DNA of 64,000 nt, taken from Nisaea denitrificans DSM 18348. GTDB lineage: Bacteria > Pseudomonadota > Alphaproteobacteria > Thalassobaculales > Thalassobaculaceae. The stretch is taken from the NCBI RefSeq assembly GCF_000426505.1, contig NZ_AUFM01000015.1, positions 124,001 to 188,000 of the forward strand, written 5' to 3'. The notes beneath the pieces are model-generated. The model saw only the letters and a list, made by a program, of their open reading frames with translations, had not been told where the DNA came from and ran no database searches. Below, piece after piece: positions 51,403-62,230 of this stretch (positions are counted from its first letter, which is position 1; each line of letters begins with the position of its first letter). The position numbers were made by a program, and so were the translations under genes.

Positions 51403-52137
51403 CTATTCCGCCTTCTTCCAGTCGATGACATAGGCATTCGCGGTCAGCGCAATGGCAATTGCGGAGCCGAAGAAGATCAGGTCGCGCAGATCGATCACAC
51501 CGCGCTGAATAGCCTGAAAATGCGTCATGAAGCCGAAGCTGGCGATGGTCTGGACCAGCTCGCCCGGCGCCCAGTTCTCGAAATAGTTCAGCAGGATCGG
51601 CGAGCCCGCCACGGTGAAGAGGAAACAGACCGCCGCCGCGACGACAAAGGCGATCACCTGGTTCTTGGTCATCGCCGAGATCAGCGAGCCGATGGCCATA
51701 TAGGCGCCGGCCATCAGGTAGCTGCCGAGATAGGAGGCGACAATGACGCCGTTATCCGGATTGCCGAGATAATTGACGCTGATCCAGAGCGGGAAGGTCA
51801 GGGCCAGCGCGACACCCGTAAAGGCCCAGGCCGCCAGGAACTTGCCGATCACGGCCTCGACCATGGTGATCGGCAGGGTCAGCAGAAGCTCGATGGTGCC
51901 GAGCCTGCGATCCTCGGCCCAGAGCCGCATGGAAAGGGCCGGCACCAGGAACAGATAGAGCCACGGGTGAAAGCCGAAGAAGGGCTGCAGGTCGGCCTGG
52001 TCGCGGGCGAGGAACCCACCGACGAAAAACGTCATGGTTCCGGCCATGACCAGGAAGATGACAATGAAGATGTACGCCAGCGGCGTGGCGAAATAGGCGG
52101 CGAACTCGCGCCGGAAGATCAGCCCGATGTTACGCAT
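51403..52137 (-). CDS. gldF: ABC transporter permease, GldF type
   Basis: A 244-aa ABC-2 type permease. The N-terminal REFAAYFATPLAYIFIVIF and the ELLLTLPITMVEAVIGKFLAA segment are typical, with six transmembrane helices. It overlaps the end of the ATPase gene by eight bases, and the GldG-like gene follows directly, so the three form one cassette. The start at MRNIGLIF fits the family; a longer extension is in frame but not typical. Confidence 0.9.
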   Translation of the reverse strand: MRNIGLIFRREFAAYFATPLAYIFIVIFLVMAGTMTFFVGGFLARDQADLQPFFGFHPWLYLFLVPALSMRLWAEDRRLGTIELLLTLPITMVEAVIGKFLAAWAFTGVALALTFPLWISVNYLGNPDNGVIVASYLGSYLMAGAYMAIGSLISAMTKNQVIAFVVAAAVCFLFTVAGSPILLNYFENWAPGELVQTIASFGFMTHFQAIQRGVIDLRDLIFFGSAIAIALTANAYVIDWKKAE

Positions 52138-52855
52138 GATCGGTGACCTCGCGGAAATAATCATCAAGGCTTGCGGCGCCGGACCGGGATTTCAGGTCGG
52201 CGGGTATGCCGTCCGCCAGCACGCGGCCCCGGGCGATGATCATGGCCCGGGTACAGACCGCATCGACCTCTTCCAGAATGTGGGTGGAGACGACGATGCA
52301 TTTCTCCGCGGCCATGCTCTGGATCAGACCGCGCACCTCGTGCTTTTGATTCGGATCGAGACCGTCCGTCGGCTCGTCCAGGATCAGAACTTCGGGATCG
52401 TGGACCAGCGCCTGCGCCAGACCGACCCGGCGCTTGAAGCCCTTGGACAGGGTCTCGATCGGCTGCATCACCACATCGGACAGGCGGGTCTGCGCTATCA
52501 CCCGCTCTACGGCGCCCGCCACATCTTTTTCGGCAATCCCGCGAATGCGCGCGACGAAGCAGAGAAAAGACAACGGCGTCATGTCCGGATAGGCCGGTGC
52601 GCCTTCCGGCAGGTAGCCTATCGCCGCCTTCACCGCCTGCGGCTCCTGCCGCACGTCATGCCCGGCAACGACAACGGTTCCGGCGGTCGGCGCCAAGAAA
52701 CCGGAGATCATTTTCATGGTGGTGGATTTGCCGGCCCCGTTCGGGCCGAGGAAGCCGAGCACCTCACCGCGCCCGACCTCGAACTCCAGACCGTCGACGG
52801 CTGTGATCGCGCCGAAACGCTTTGTCAGCTTCTGAATAGATAGTAGCGCACTCAT
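52130..52855 (-). CDS. gldA: ABC transporter ATP-binding protein, GldA type
   Basis: A 241-aa ABC ATPase: Walker A GPNGAGKST (37-45), signature LSKGFKRRVGLAQALV, Walker B LILDEPTDGLDPNQ and switch STHILEEVDAV. Its order with the permease, GldG-like and DUF4340 proteins matches Gld-type cassettes. The transported substrate is unknown. It is the first gene of the operon, divergent from the adenylate cyclase. Confidence 0.93.
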   Translation of the reverse strand: MSALLSIQKLTKRFGAITAVDGLEFEVGRGEVLGFLGPNGAGKSTTMKMISGFLAPTAGTVVVAGHDVRQEPQAVKAAIGYLPEGAPAYPDMTPLSFLCFVARIRGIAEKDVAGAVERVIAQTRLSDVVMQPIETLSKGFKRRVGLAQALVHDPEVLILDEPTDGLDPNQKHEVRGLIQSMAAEKCIVVSTHILEEVDAVCTRAMIIARGRVLADGIPADLKSRSGAASLDDYFREVTDHA

Positions 52856-53013
52856 GATCTTGCGAACCCGGCCCCTATCGGCATCTGCTGTGTGCCTTCC
52901 TGCTCGTGTACCCGATCTCACAGAAAATTCAAAGGATTGGGTTTTTACCAAGATTGATTATCTAATACCCTTTTGACCAAATTAAACAGACGCGGATAGC
53001 CGGAGCAAAATGC

Positions 53014-54747
53014 TTGTCTGACGATTTAGCGAAACCGCGTGGCTGGAACAGCCCGCTTTGGCGGCGGCTGAACACTCTCTCCGGTTTGGTGCTCTTTACC
53101 TATGTCGCCTCCCATCTGCTGAACCATGCCGTCGGCATCTTCTCCATCGGCGCCCTGGTGGCGAGCGGCAAGTGGTTCGCGATTTTCTGGCACCAGGTGC
53201 TCCCGACCGTAGCCCTATATTCCGCCCTGACCGTCCACCTGGTAATCGCGCTTGTCGCCATCTATCGGCGAGACTCCCTTCGGGACACGAGCCGGGCGGA
53301 GCTCGCCCAACTCACGCTCGGCCTTTCCATCCCGGTGTTCCTGATTGCCCATCTTATGGGGACACGGGTCCTGGATGAGTTTTTCGATGCCGACCCGTCC
53401 TATCTCTATGTTCAACTCGTGGTCTGGAAGTTCGCGCCGCATTATATCGCCACACAGACCTTACTGCTGCTGGCATCATGGATTCACGGCTGCATCGGCC
53501 TGCATCTCTGGCTGCGATTTAAACCCGGATACCGCCGCCTGCAGCCGCTCTGGCTCACACTCGCGGTGATGATCCCGTCGCTTTCCCTCGCGGGGTTTGT
53601 CGCCTCCGGGATGGAAGTGCTGCGCATGGCGGAAGATAGCGCGTGGCTCGGTTTCGTCCTGGAGTCTTTCGAGTTGCCGCGCGGGGAGGGACAGAAAGCG
53701 TTTCTGGGCTGGGTGGAAACCACTGAATACAGCTATTACGGCTTGGTTCTGCTGGCTTTTGCCGCCCGGTCCGTGCGCCTGCATCTGCTGAAGCAGGCCG
53801 TGCCGGATGTCACCTTGACCTACCATACCGGCCAGCAGGTCGGACTGCGTCCCGGCGCCACCATCCTTGAGACCAGCCGGAGCGCCGGCATTCCTCATGC
53901 CTCCGTCTGCGGCGGCCGCGGACGCTGCTCCACCTGCCGGGTGCGGATCGGCATCGGACTGGATGCCCTGCCGCCACCGTCCGAGCTCGAAGCCAAGGTC
54001 CTCAACCGGGTCGGTGCGCCGGACAATGTGCGGCTCGCCTGCCAGACCGTCCCCACTGTCGACATAGAAGTGACGCCCCTGCTACCGCCGGCGCAGGCAA
54101 GTGTCGAGGATACGGGGGCGCGGCCGGACTATCTCGCCGGCCAAGAGCGCGACATCGTCGTGCTGTTCGCCGATATCAGGGGCTTCACCAAGCTGACCGA
54201 ACAGCGCCTGCCCTACGACACGGTGTTCATCCTGAACCGTTACTTTTCCGAAATGGGCCACGCCATCGAAAGCGCGGGCGGCCGTATCGACAAGTTCATC
54301 GGGGACGGCATCATGGCCCTGTTCGGGATCGATCGGGGCATCGAGGTCGGCGCCCGCAACGCCATCACAGCCGCTCGCCTCATGGGCGAAAACCTCGAAC
54401 GGCTGAACGAGTCACTGGCCGCGGACCTCGACGAGCCCCTGCGCATCGGCATCGGCATCCATGGCGGGCCGGCCATTGTCGGAGAACTCGGCTATCGGGA
54501 AACGAGGGGCCTGACGGCGGTCGGCGACACCGTTAACTCCGCCAGTCGCCTGGAAACCCTGACAAAGGATTACGGCGTCCAGCTCATCCTTTCGGAATCC
54601 GTGATCTCGGCGGCGGGCATGTCGTTGGAAATTGGCGAGCGGGCGGAAGTTACCGCCCGCGGGCGGGAGCAGAGCATCAGCGTCCGTCTTGTCAACGACG
54701 CTACTGCTCTGCCGTCCGCAGTTACCGGGAGCGGCGGTCTTCCTTGA
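53014..54747 (+). CDS. cyaC: Redox-sensing class III adenylate cyclase with heme membrane anchor and 2Fe-2S domain
   Basis: A 577-aa fusion. Residues about 20-255 hold six or more transmembrane helices with His pairs (H34, H38, H75, H113, H158, H164) like the diheme cytochrome b anchor of succinate dehydrogenase. Residues about 266-355 form a 2Fe-2S domain (C299-x5-C305-x2-C308 and C343, adrenodoxin spacing). The C-terminus is a class III cyclase ([16 protein letters not shown] with D387, [11 protein letters not shown] with D431; the adenine-specifying Lys-Asp pair seems present as K427/D505). This matches CyaC of Sinorhizobium meliloti, a quinone-responsive cyclase. The start is a TTG with CGGAG upstream. 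It overlaps the convergent chemoreceptor by 26 bases. Confidence 0.88.
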   Translation: MSDDLAKPRGWNSPLWRRLNTLSGLVLFTYVASHLLNHAVGIFSIGALVASGKWFAIFWHQVLPTVALYSALTVHLVIALVAIYRRDSLRDTSRAELAQLTLGLSIPVFLIAHLMGTRVLDEFFDADPSYLYVQLVVWKFAPHYIATQTLLLLASWIHGCIGLHLWLRFKPGYRRLQPLWLTLAVMIPSLSLAGFVASGMEVLRMAEDSAWLGFVLESFELPRGEGQKAFLGWVETTEYSYYGLVLLAFAARSVRLHLLKQAVPDVTLTYHTGQQVGLRPGATILETSRSAGIPHASVCGGRGRCSTCRVRIGIGLDALPPPSELEAKVLNRVGAPDNVRLACQTVPTVDIEVTPLLPPAQASVEDTGARPDYLAGQERDIVVLFADIRGFTKLTEQRLPYDTVFILNRYFSEMGHAIESAGGRIDKFIGDGIMALFGIDRGIEVGARNAITAARLMGENLERLNESLAADLDEPLRIGIGIHGGPAIVGELGYRETRGLTAVGDTVNSASRLETLTKDYGVQLILSESVISAAGMSLEIGERAEVTARGREQSISVRLVNDATALPSAVTGSGGLP

Positions 54748-56539
54748 CCGGAATCGACCTCTCCCGCCGTTCAACCTCGGGAGTCGCCGTGCGGACAACC
54801 CGGATGACGGTATTCTTGAGCTGTTCGACTTCATCGCCGAGCTGCTTCGTGGCGGTGGAAACCTCACCTGACAGCGAGCCAACGCCCTGAGCGTCACGGG
54901 AAACGACCGTGATCCGCTCCGTGACTTCACGCGCGCCAGCGGCCGCTTCGGTCACATTGCTGGCAATTTCACGGGTCGCCTGATCCTGGCTTTCGACCGC
55001 GGCCGTGATTTCCTCGCTCTTCTCATTGATGCTGGCAATGGTTTCGATGATGTTGGTGATTGCCTTGACCGCGTCTGACGTCACCTCCTGCATCCGGTTG
55101 ACCTCGCCGGAGATCGAGGCGGTCGAATTCTGCGTCTGGGTCGCCAGATTCTTGACTTCCGATGCGACCACCGCGAAGCCCTTGCCGGCCTCTCCGGCCC
55201 GGGCTGCCTCGATCGTCGCATTCAGTGCCAGCAGGTTTGTCTGCTCGGCAATATCGTTGATGAGGCCAACAACCTCGCCAACCTTCCCGGCAGCTTCGGA
55301 CAGGCTCTCCACAACACTGCGGGACTGTTCCGCCTGGGCTGCTGCCGACTGTGCGATGTCACCGCTCTGGGCAACATGGTTCGAAATCTCGGCGATGGAT
55401 GCTGCCAGTTCCTCTGCGGCGGAGGCAACCGCTTCCGCATTGACGAGAGATTCTTCGGACGCGGCACTCACGGCCGTGGCGTTCTCACCCAGATTGTGGG
55501 CTGACCCGGCCATCTGGTCCGCGATACCGTTGAGGTGCTTGGACTCGTTCTGGACACGGGCCCATACGGTGTTCGTCTCCGCCTCGACAGTGTTCGCCAT
55601 ATCGTTCAGGGAGCGCTTCCGCTCCTCAGCCGAAGACTGCTCCGCAGCTTCCTGGGCTGCGCGCGCGCTGGCGACTTCCGCAATTGAATCACGCAACTTC
55701 GCGACCGCATCCATCAGGCGGCCCATTTCCGCGCGGTATCCATCCGGGACGGAGACGTCCGTGTTCCCGCCGATGACAGTGCCGATAAGCTCGACCACCT
55801 TTTTCATCGGCGTCAGGATGGAGTTGGCGATCAGGATGCTGATGAGAGCGCTGAAGATAACCGCTACTGCTGTGACGTAGATCAGCATCGTCTCGACGGC
55901 ATGCTCATGCTCTTCGGCACGCTTCGCAGTCGCTTCGGTGAAGGCGATCACGCTAGTTAGGGTCGCCTCCAGATCCTTGATGAAGATTTCCTCTTCTTTC
56001 TCGATCGCCGCGATCATCGCGAAGCCCCCGTCCTTGTCGCCGGACCGGAGTTTCTCCATGAGCTCCAAGACATGCTTGTCATAAGTTTTATGAGCTTCGA
56101 GGATCTCAACAATACTCTTATCGACGCTGTCGTAATGCGCGAGCGCCTCGGCATTCAGTGCCCGTTCCACCGCAATGTCATGCATGGCATGGACCGCTTC
56201 GGCTTCCTCGACCACGAGTTTGGAGTACTTGTGGAACGCCTTGATCTCTTTCTCGAAAAGCTTGGCTGCCTTCGCGCGCACGTCGGCAGGTACACTGGGA
56301 TAATTCATCTCTTCCCCGTACCGGACTGCGCGCTCGTAATGGATAGCCTGTTCGAGCTGGTGGGTCGTGACTTGCGTCAACAGCGCAGAGATCGGGACGT
56401 CCAGCTCGGCAATCTCTTCGATCTCATCCCCGATAGACCGGAGTTGAGCGCTCGCAAAAATCGCGAGGCCAACAAGAAAGGCAATGTTAATGGCGAGCAG
56501 CGCGAACATCCGCGTGCGGATCGAAAAGGCATTCAGCAT
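54722..56539 (-). CDS. Methyl-accepting chemotaxis protein
   Basis: A 605-aa chemoreceptor. A first transmembrane helix (about 11-32), a periplasmic four-helix-bundle-like domain (residues about 35-205), a second helix (about 222-245), a HAMP domain ([15 protein letters not shown]) and the signalling domain with the conserved hairpin tip [21 protein letters not shown]. It lacks a C-terminal methyltransferase-binding pentapeptide. GAGGT precedes the ATG. The ligand is unknown. Confidence 0.92.
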   Translation of the reverse strand: MLNAFSIRTRMFALLAINIAFLVGLAIFASAQLRSIGDEIEEIAELDVPISALLTQVTTHQLEQAIHYERAVRYGEEMNYPSVPADVRAKAAKLFEKEIKAFHKYSKLVVEEAEAVHAMHDIAVERALNAEALAHYDSVDKSIVEILEAHKTYDKHVLELMEKLRSGDKDGGFAMIAAIEKEEEIFIKDLEATLTSVIAFTEATAKRAEEHEHAVETMLIYVTAVAVIFSALISILIANSILTPMKKVVELIGTVIGGNTDVSVPDGYRAEMGRLMDAVAKLRDSIAEVASARAAQEAAEQSSAEERKRSLNDMANTVEAETNTVWARVQNESKHLNGIADQMAGSAHNLGENATAVSAASEESLVNAEAVASAAEELAASIAEISNHVAQSGDIAQSAAAQAEQSRSVVESLSEAAGKVGEVVGLINDIAEQTNLLALNATIEAARAGEAGKGFAVVASEVKNLATQTQNSTASISGEVNRMQEVTSDAVKAITNIIETIASINEKSEEITAAVESQDQATREIASNVTEAAAGAREVTERITVVSRDAQGVGSLSGEVSTATKQLGDEVEQLKNTVIRVVRTATPEVERRERSIPVKEDRRSR

Positions 56540-56622
56540 TTCAAGAGACCTCAAATATAACCCATAAGCATGGCGCACCTTTTCCCAAACCCCTTAAAAT
56601 TTCGTTTAAATCTGAATTTTCG

Positions 56623-57453
56623 TCACCCGTCAGGATGCGATGCGATCCTGTAATTCCTCGGGGAAATACCAAACATCTTGGTAAATGCCGCGGAGAATGC
56701 GCTCGGGCTCCGATAGCCGGCGTCGAGGGCGATTGCTGTGACAGGCTTGCCCGCGGAGAGCATTTCGAGCGCCGCGAAGAGACGGCAGCGCTGCCGCCAT
56801 TCAGAAAAGGACAACCCGGTCTCGGCAGCGAAATGGCGAGTCAGGGTACGGCCACTGGCACCGACCTCACGCCCCCAGGCGGCAAGGTCCCGGTCATCGG
56901 ACGGATCCTCGATCATCGCCAACGCAACCCGGGCCGCTCGCCTGTCCGACGGAATCGGAAGATGCAGATCGGCGGAGACCGGCTCTGTCAGCTCGTCGGC
57001 AATGACGGCGGCCAACCGGTTCTGGCGATCCCCGTCCGATCCCGCGGAGAGCTCTTTCAGATGGACGATCAAGTGCTTGAGCAAGGGGGATACGGTGACG
57101 ACACCGCACCGGGACGGGACCGGGATCTCCGGCTCGTCTCCATGCGGAGCACGAATATAGAGCGAAACAAAATCGGCATCGCTGATCGCCCTGACCCGGT
57201 GCGGCACCTGGGCCGGGACCCAGACAGCCATGCCCGGCGGCACTGACCATTGCCCCTCCTCGGTCCACACCTGAAGCAGACCGCGCTCGGCGTGAACGAA
57301 CTGGGCCCGGTCATGGTGATGTACGCCGGTATCGTGTCCCCGCGCGAAGAAAGCGCCGAATGCCGTGATCTGCGGCGCGGTATCGGAAAGTGCCGCGACC
57401 GCGTCCCTGATCGGTAAGTTTTGTCCGTTGGACGTCATTTTTTGACTTTTCAT
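56623..57453 (-). CDS. AraC family transcriptional regulator
   Basis: A 276-aa regulator. The N-terminal half is a cupin-type sensor (FGAFFARGHDTGVHHHDRAQFV, VPPGMAVWVPAQVPHRV) and the C-terminal half an AraC DNA-binding domain (DLAAWGREVGASGRTLTRHF, AIALDAGYRSPSAFSAAFTK). An internal ATG at 57438 is an equally plausible start. It is divergent from the MFS transporter, which it probably regulates. The effector is unknown. Confidence 0.9.
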   Translation of the reverse strand: MKSQKMTSNGQNLPIRDAVAALSDTAPQITAFGAFFARGHDTGVHHHDRAQFVHAERGLLQVWTEEGQWSVPPGMAVWVPAQVPHRVRAISDADFVSLYIRAPHGDEPEIPVPSRCGVVTVSPLLKHLIVHLKELSAGSDGDRQNRLAAVIADELTEPVSADLHLPIPSDRRAARVALAMIEDPSDDRDLAAWGREVGASGRTLTRHFAAETGLSFSEWRQRCRLFAALEMLSAGKPVTAIALDAGYRSPSAFSAAFTKMFGISPRNYRIASHPDG

Positions 57454-57511
57454 CGTGAGACAGACGATACGGCGCATGCCATCCTGTGGCCAGACCTTCA
57501 GGAGGGACTCC

Positions 57512-58687
57512 ATGAATCCGCGCCGTCTGCTGCTGCTCAATCTGGGCCACGCGCTCGATCATCTCTTCATGCTGCTGTTTCCGGCCGTGGCAGCCCTTGC
57601 CGCCGCCGACATCGCGGACAGCTACGGCTCGGTTCTGGTGCTTGCCACCGGCAGCTTCATCGCCTTTGGCGTCTGCTCGCTGCCCGCGGGCTGGCTCGGG
57701 GACCGCTGGGGCCGGGAGCGGATGATGCTGATTTTCTTCACGGGGATCGGTGGCGCCAGCATCCTGACCGGGTTTGCCACCTCCTACTGGCATCTGGCCG
57801 CCAGCCTCACACTGATCGGCGTGTTCGCTGCGATCTATCATCCTGTCGGAATCGCGATGGTCGCCAAAGGCGGCGGCAATCTGGGACGCCGGCTCGGCGT
57901 CAATGGGGTCTGGGGCAATATGGGGGTCGCGGCATCCGCGCTGGCCATCGGCGCCTTTGTCGATTTCGCCGGCTGGCGTGCCGCCTTTTTCCTGCTTGGC
58001 GGACTTTCCATTCTGGCCGGGTTCTTCTGGACGCGGCTGCAACCCGATGCTCCCGTGGAGACCGTGCAGTCACGTGGCGCCGATCATGGCGCTCCGGTAA
58101 TAGGCTGGCAGCGGGTCCTGCTGGTCATCGGCATCTCGGCCGCAATCGGCGGATTCATCTTCAATTCCATGACCGTTGCGCTACCGAAAGTACTGGATGA
58201 CCGGCTCGCCTCCTTGTCCTATTCGGCAACCGAGGTCGGCGCCATCGCGAGCGCGGTGTACGCACTTGCCGCCTTCTCCCAGATCGTCGTCGGCCGCGCT
58301 ATCGACAAACATGCGATCAAACCGATTTTCCTCGCCGTCACCGCCGGGCAGGCCGTCGCGCTGTTCGTTGCAGTCAATCTCGATGGTTGGGCCATGGTCG
58401 CCGCATCCGTTGCCGTCATGGTGCTGGTCTTCGGCCAGATCCCGATCAACGACACGCTGGTGGCGCGCTACACCCCGGACCGCTGGCGCGGCCGGGTCTA
58501 TGCGGTGAAATACGTGCTGACCTTCACGGTCTCCGCCGCTGTGGTGCCGGGCCTCTCCTGGCTCTATGATACGGGTGGAGGGTTCCCTGCCATGTTCCTC
58601 GGTGCGGCCATTGCGGCAGCAATCATCACCGCGGCGGTGCTGCTGCTGCCCCGGCCCCCATCCGCCGCCATCGCGGCGGCGGAATAA
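57512..58687 (+). CDS. Major facilitator superfamily transporter
   Basis: A 391-aa inner-membrane permease with about 12 transmembrane helices. Signs of the MFS are LPAGWLGDRWGRERMMLIFF between helices 2 and 3, and the second half contains FSQIVVGRAIDKHAIKPIFL. AGGAGGGACTCC precedes the ATG. Divergent to the AraC gene, which makes drug or small-molecule export plausible; the substrate is unknown. Confidence 0.9.
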   Translation: MNPRRLLLLNLGHALDHLFMLLFPAVAALAAADIADSYGSVLVLATGSFIAFGVCSLPAGWLGDRWGRERMMLIFFTGIGGASILTGFATSYWHLAASLTLIGVFAAIYHPVGIAMVAKGGGNLGRRLGVNGVWGNMGVAASALAIGAFVDFAGWRAAFFLLGGLSILAGFFWTRLQPDAPVETVQSRGADHGAPVIGWQRVLLVIGISAAIGGFIFNSMTVALPKVLDDRLASLSYSATEVGAIASAVYALAAFSQIVVGRAIDKHAIKPIFLAVTAGQAVALFVAVNLDGWAMVAASVAVMVLVFGQIPINDTLVARYTPDRWRGRVYAVKYVLTFTVSAAVVPGLSWLYDTGGGFPAMFLGAAIAAAIITAAVLLLPRPPSAAIAAAE

Positions 58688-58703
58688 GGGAACGGTAAGC
58701 GGG

Positions 58704-60716
58704 TTAAACCTGGCGCATTTCGGCCAGGAACCGCTGCACCACCTGGCTCAGGTCTCCGGATTTCGCGGAGACCTGCTCCGAAGCACTCAACACCTCGCCC
58801 GAGATCGTCGTGGTCTCCCGCGTCGCATCGCTGACCCCGCTGATATTTTCATTCGCGGACCCGGTACTGGCGGCGGCATCGCTCACATTGCGGGCGATCT
58901 CCTGAGTTGCAGCGCTTTGCTCCTCGACGGCGGTCGCCACCCCGGCGGAGATCCGGTTGATCTCCTCGATCCGTTCGGCAATGTGCTGGATGGACGAGAC
59001 GGTATGCTTTGTATCGTCCTGGATGGTCTGGATCTGGGTCGAGATTTCCTCTGTCGCCTGAGCCGTCTGTGTCGCCAGATTCTTCACTTCGGAAGCAACA
59101 ACGGCAAACCCTTTGCCTGCCTCGCCCGCGCGCGCCGCCTCGATGGTGGCGTTGAGGGCAAGAAGGTTCGTCTGCTCGGCAATATCGGTGATGAGTTTCA
59201 CCACTTCACCGATCTTGGCTGAGTTGTCGGCGAGGCGGTGAACCAGTACGCGGCTCTGTTCCGCATCCTCCACCGCCTGATCGGCCACCTGGGTCGACCG
59301 CGAGACCTGCTGGGAAATCTCCGTGATCGACGCGGAAAGCTCTTCAGCGGCACTGGCCACGGTCTGCACATTCTCCGTCGCCTGGTTCGAGGCAGACGAC
59401 GCCATCCCGGCCATGTTGCTGGACCGGTCAGCCGTCTGGGTCAGGCTGTTAGCCGAGCCACGCAGATTTTCAGCCGCTTCGGAGACGGACGTCAGCGTCT
59501 CCGTCGCCGTGCTGTCGAAGTTTTTGGTCAGCTCCTCGATCCGGCGGGTCCGCTTCTCGCGCCGCTCCTGATCGGCCCGCGAGGCTTCCTGAAGCTCTTC
59601 GGCCTTCAGCATGCTCTCACGGAACACCAGAACCGCCTTGGCCATCTCTCCCATTTCGTCGCCGCGCTCGGTCATCGGCACTTCGGTACTGGATTCACCG
59701 GCAGCAAGACGCGCCATTACCCCGGTCAACGCCTTGATGGGCCGCGAAATACCACGGGCAATCAGGAAGGCCGCTGCCAGACCGATCACGACACAGACCA
59801 GCGTCGCCACGACCGAGAGGATTTCCGTCTGCTCGGTTCTGTCCCGGGCTTCCGTTCCGATCGTGGTCTGCTCGTCACGGATGATCTCATAGGCACCGGC
59901 AGCATCGGCAAGAATGCCGGCAGCCGCAGGTTCCAGCTCTTCGGCGAGAATACCGTTGAGCGAAACGACATGATCCCGAACCGCCTGCAATCCTTGCTGA
60001 TAAGCGGCGACACTGGTCTTGAGCGCTTCAGTCAACTCGTCGTCCTGACCGAATTGAAGGTTCGCAATCAATTCGTCAAAGCTGGTCTTCAGCGGTGTCT
60101 TTTCGGCCTCGACCAGACCGAAAGTCTCCGCTTTTTGGTCCAGCAGATAGCGGTTCAGCTCAGCGCGCTGAATCAGCAAACTGCGTAGTACCTGACCGGC
60201 CTTGTACGCCAGCTCCGCATCGTAGGCTTCGTTCGCTTCGGCCATGATCGCCGTCAGCTTCTTCTCCAGATCGGAGCCCAGCTGATTGATTTCGGCGCTC
60301 GCCACGTCACGTCTCTCGCGGCTCGCGACAACGGTCTCGAAAACCGCACCGTAGCCGGAAAGTTTATCCTGAATATTGGCAAGGCGAGCGCGCGCCTCAT
60401 CCGTCGTCGCGCCATTCTCGGCAATCTCGAGATCCTCGCGCACGGCTGAAATGCCGGCTTGCGCCTTTGCAGCAGATTCGGCGCTGCCGTCGATCAGGAA
60501 CTGCTGCACTTCGGCAGCGGCCTGAAGCAGATCCGATCGTGCCGCGGTCATCTGCGCAGCCTGGTTCGTCAGCTGCTGATAGCGAGTCAGCGCGCCGCCA
60601 GCCTGCAACAAGCCAAAAAATGAAGCTCCACTGTTGATCACCAGCAGGATGAGAATCCCGCCAATCCCGATCAGCAGTTTAACCCCAAATTTCATATCGT
60701 TAAACTTCGAGAACAT
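58704..60716 (-). CDS. Methyl-accepting chemotaxis protein with HAMP domain
   Basis: A 670-aa chemoreceptor. Transmembrane helices at about 12-33 and 297-318 flank a long periplasmic helical sensor. The HAMP domain starts near [19 protein letters not shown], and the signalling domain has the tip [21 protein letters not shown]. No terminal pentapeptide is present. AAAGGAGGACGAG precedes the ATG. Its signalling tip is nearly identical to that of the other receptor in this window. Confidence 0.93.
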   Translation of the reverse strand: MFSKFNDMKFGVKLLIGIGGILILLVINSGASFFGLLQAGGALTRYQQLTNQAAQMTAARSDLLQAAAEVQQFLIDGSAESAAKAQAGISAVREDLEIAENGATTDEARARLANIQDKLSGYGAVFETVVASRERRDVASAEINQLGSDLEKKLTAIMAEANEAYDAELAYKAGQVLRSLLIQRAELNRYLLDQKAETFGLVEAEKTPLKTSFDELIANLQFGQDDELTEALKTSVAAYQQGLQAVRDHVVSLNGILAEELEPAAAGILADAAGAYEIIRDEQTTIGTEARDRTEQTEILSVVATLVCVVIGLAAAFLIARGISRPIKALTGVMARLAAGESSTEVPMTERGDEMGEMAKAVLVFRESMLKAEELQEASRADQERREKRTRRIEELTKNFDSTATETLTSVSEAAENLRGSANSLTQTADRSSNMAGMASSASNQATENVQTVASAAEELSASITEISQQVSRSTQVADQAVEDAEQSRVLVHRLADNSAKIGEVVKLITDIAEQTNLLALNATIEAARAGEAGKGFAVVASEVKNLATQTAQATEEISTQIQTIQDDTKHTVSSIQHIAERIEEINRISAGVATAVEEQSAATQEIARNVSDAAASTGSANENISGVSDATRETTTISGEVLSASEQVSAKSGDLSQVVQRFLAEMRQV

Positions 60717-60946
60717 TTGCTCTCGTCCTCCTTTTGTTTCCCTTGCCCTGCGCCCGCCATCTTGTTGTGGCAGCGTCGCCAGACTTTTATTAAAGCTCAG
60801 CTCAAATTTTGCGCCAATTGTCTAAATCTATGATTTCACAACACAAAAGGGACTTGTTCCATATTTTTTCCCGGCTGGCAATGCTATGCCATAATGGATT
60901 GGTTAAAATAATTCGGCTCAGAAACGAATTCCAGGGGAGGAACAAT

Positions 60947-61753
60947 ATGAGCAGCGAACAGACTTACGAAGTGTACGCAGTGCGCTATGCCCATAACGCC
61001 AAGCGCATGCGAAACGAGAACTTCGTCTTCCCGGATGCCCATGACGTTCCGATGCCGCTCGATTATTTCGTCTGGGTCATCCGGAACGAAGAACGCACCT
61101 TTGTCGTCGATACCGGTTTCGGCGAGGTTGCCTCCCTGAAACGGGGCTCACCGCTGCTGCGGTCGCCGACCGAAGGCCTGGCGCTGCTCGGAATTGACGC
61201 CGCCGAAGTCGAGGACGTCATCATTACGCACATGCATTACGACCACGCGGGAGGGATCGGAGAATTTCCGAAGGCGACCTTCCATATCCAGGATTCCGAA
61301 ATGTCCTTTGCCACAGGGCGCTGCATGTGTTTCGAGGCTGTGCAGAGGCCTTTCGAGGTCGAGGATGTTGTCGCCATGGTACGCAAGGTCTATGGCGGAC
61401 AGGCGAAATTCCACGATGGCGATGCGGAACTCGCGCCGGGCCTCAGTATCCACAAGATTGGCGGTCATTCCGCCGGCCTGATGTGCGTGCGCGTGCGCAC
61501 CGAGCGCGGCTGGGTCGTGCTGGCCTCCGATTGCGCCCATTTCTACGAGAATGTCCGGGAACGCAAACCGTTCGTGATCTGCTACGACCTCGGCTCGATG
61601 ATGACAGGGTTCAACACCATGGAACTGCTGGCGGACAGCCCGGACCACATTGTGCCCGGACATGATCCTCTGGTGATGGATTACTACCCGGCCCCGTCGC
61701 CGGATCTTGAAGGTGCGGTGGTGCGGCTCGACGTGATGCCGAAAAAGGCCTGA
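60947..61753 (+). CDS. Metallo-beta-lactamase fold hydrolase (N-acyl homoserine lactonase-like)
   Basis: A 268-aa MBL-fold hydrolase. The dimetal motif is ITHMHYDHAGGIGEF (HxHxDH), and GGHSAGLMCVRV, LASDCAHFYENV and VPGHDPLVM give the remaining ligands. This arrangement is that of the AHL-lactonase family, so quorum-quenching or other lactone hydrolysis is possible, but not shown. GGGGAGG precedes the ATG. It is convergent with the AhpD-like gene. Confidence 0.87.
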   Translation: MSSEQTYEVYAVRYAHNAKRMRNENFVFPDAHDVPMPLDYFVWVIRNEERTFVVDTGFGEVASLKRGSPLLRSPTEGLALLGIDAAEVEDVIITHMHYDHAGGIGEFPKATFHIQDSEMSFATGRCMCFEAVQRPFEVEDVVAMVRKVYGGQAKFHDGDAELAPGLSIHKIGGHSAGLMCVRVRTERGWVVLASDCAHFYENVRERKPFVICYDLGSMMTGFNTMELLADSPDHIVPGHDPLVMDYYPAPSPDLEGAVVRLDVMPKKA

Positions 61754-61766
61754 GACGTTTCTAGGC

Positions 61767-62168
61767 TCAGACCTCTTTCAGGAATTCGTCGACCTCGACC
61801 TGATAGCCCTCGATCAGCTTGTTGGTCTGGTTGAACATGCCGATCACGGCCATCAACTCGCCGTACATTTCCTCGGTCATGCCATGGCCACGGGCCTGCT
61901 TTGTGTGCGAACGGGTGCAATATTCGCAGCCGTTCGTCGCCGAGACAGCGACCGCGATCATTTCCTTCGTCCGGGCATCGAGGGCTCCGGGCGCCATGAC
62001 CTCTTTCAGTCCATACCAGATCCGGGCCAGGGTCGGCGGATGGGACGCCAGCGTGCGCCACACATTCGGTATGAAATCGATATTCCGGGACGACATGATG
62101 TCGTCATAGACCGCGCGGACTTCATCCGGCGCGTCCTCGTAAGCAACCGGCGTGACCGTGGCGCTCAT
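61767..62168 (-). CDS. Carboxymuconolactone decarboxylase/AhpD-like protein
   Basis: A 133-aa alkylhydroperoxidase-like protein of the CMD family: YEDAPDEVRAVYDDIMSSRN, WYGLKEVMAPGALDARTKEMI and NGCEYCTRSHTKQARGHG with the redox CxxC (C81, C84). A role in thiol-based peroxide defence is inferred from the CxxC. GGGGAGACG precedes the ATG. It lies 62 bases downstream of phaB on the same strand. Confidence 0.9.
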   Translation of the reverse strand: MSATVTPVAYEDAPDEVRAVYDDIMSSRNIDFIPNVWRTLASHPPTLARIWYGLKEVMAPGALDARTKEMIAVAVSATNGCEYCTRSHTKQARGHGMTEEMYGELMAVIGMFNQTNKLIEGYQVEVDEFLKEV

Positions 62169-62230
62169 GAACGTCTCCCCATCTCGGCTATCGGAAGGCG
62201 GATGCGGGCCGGGAACCGGCCCGCGCCCGA

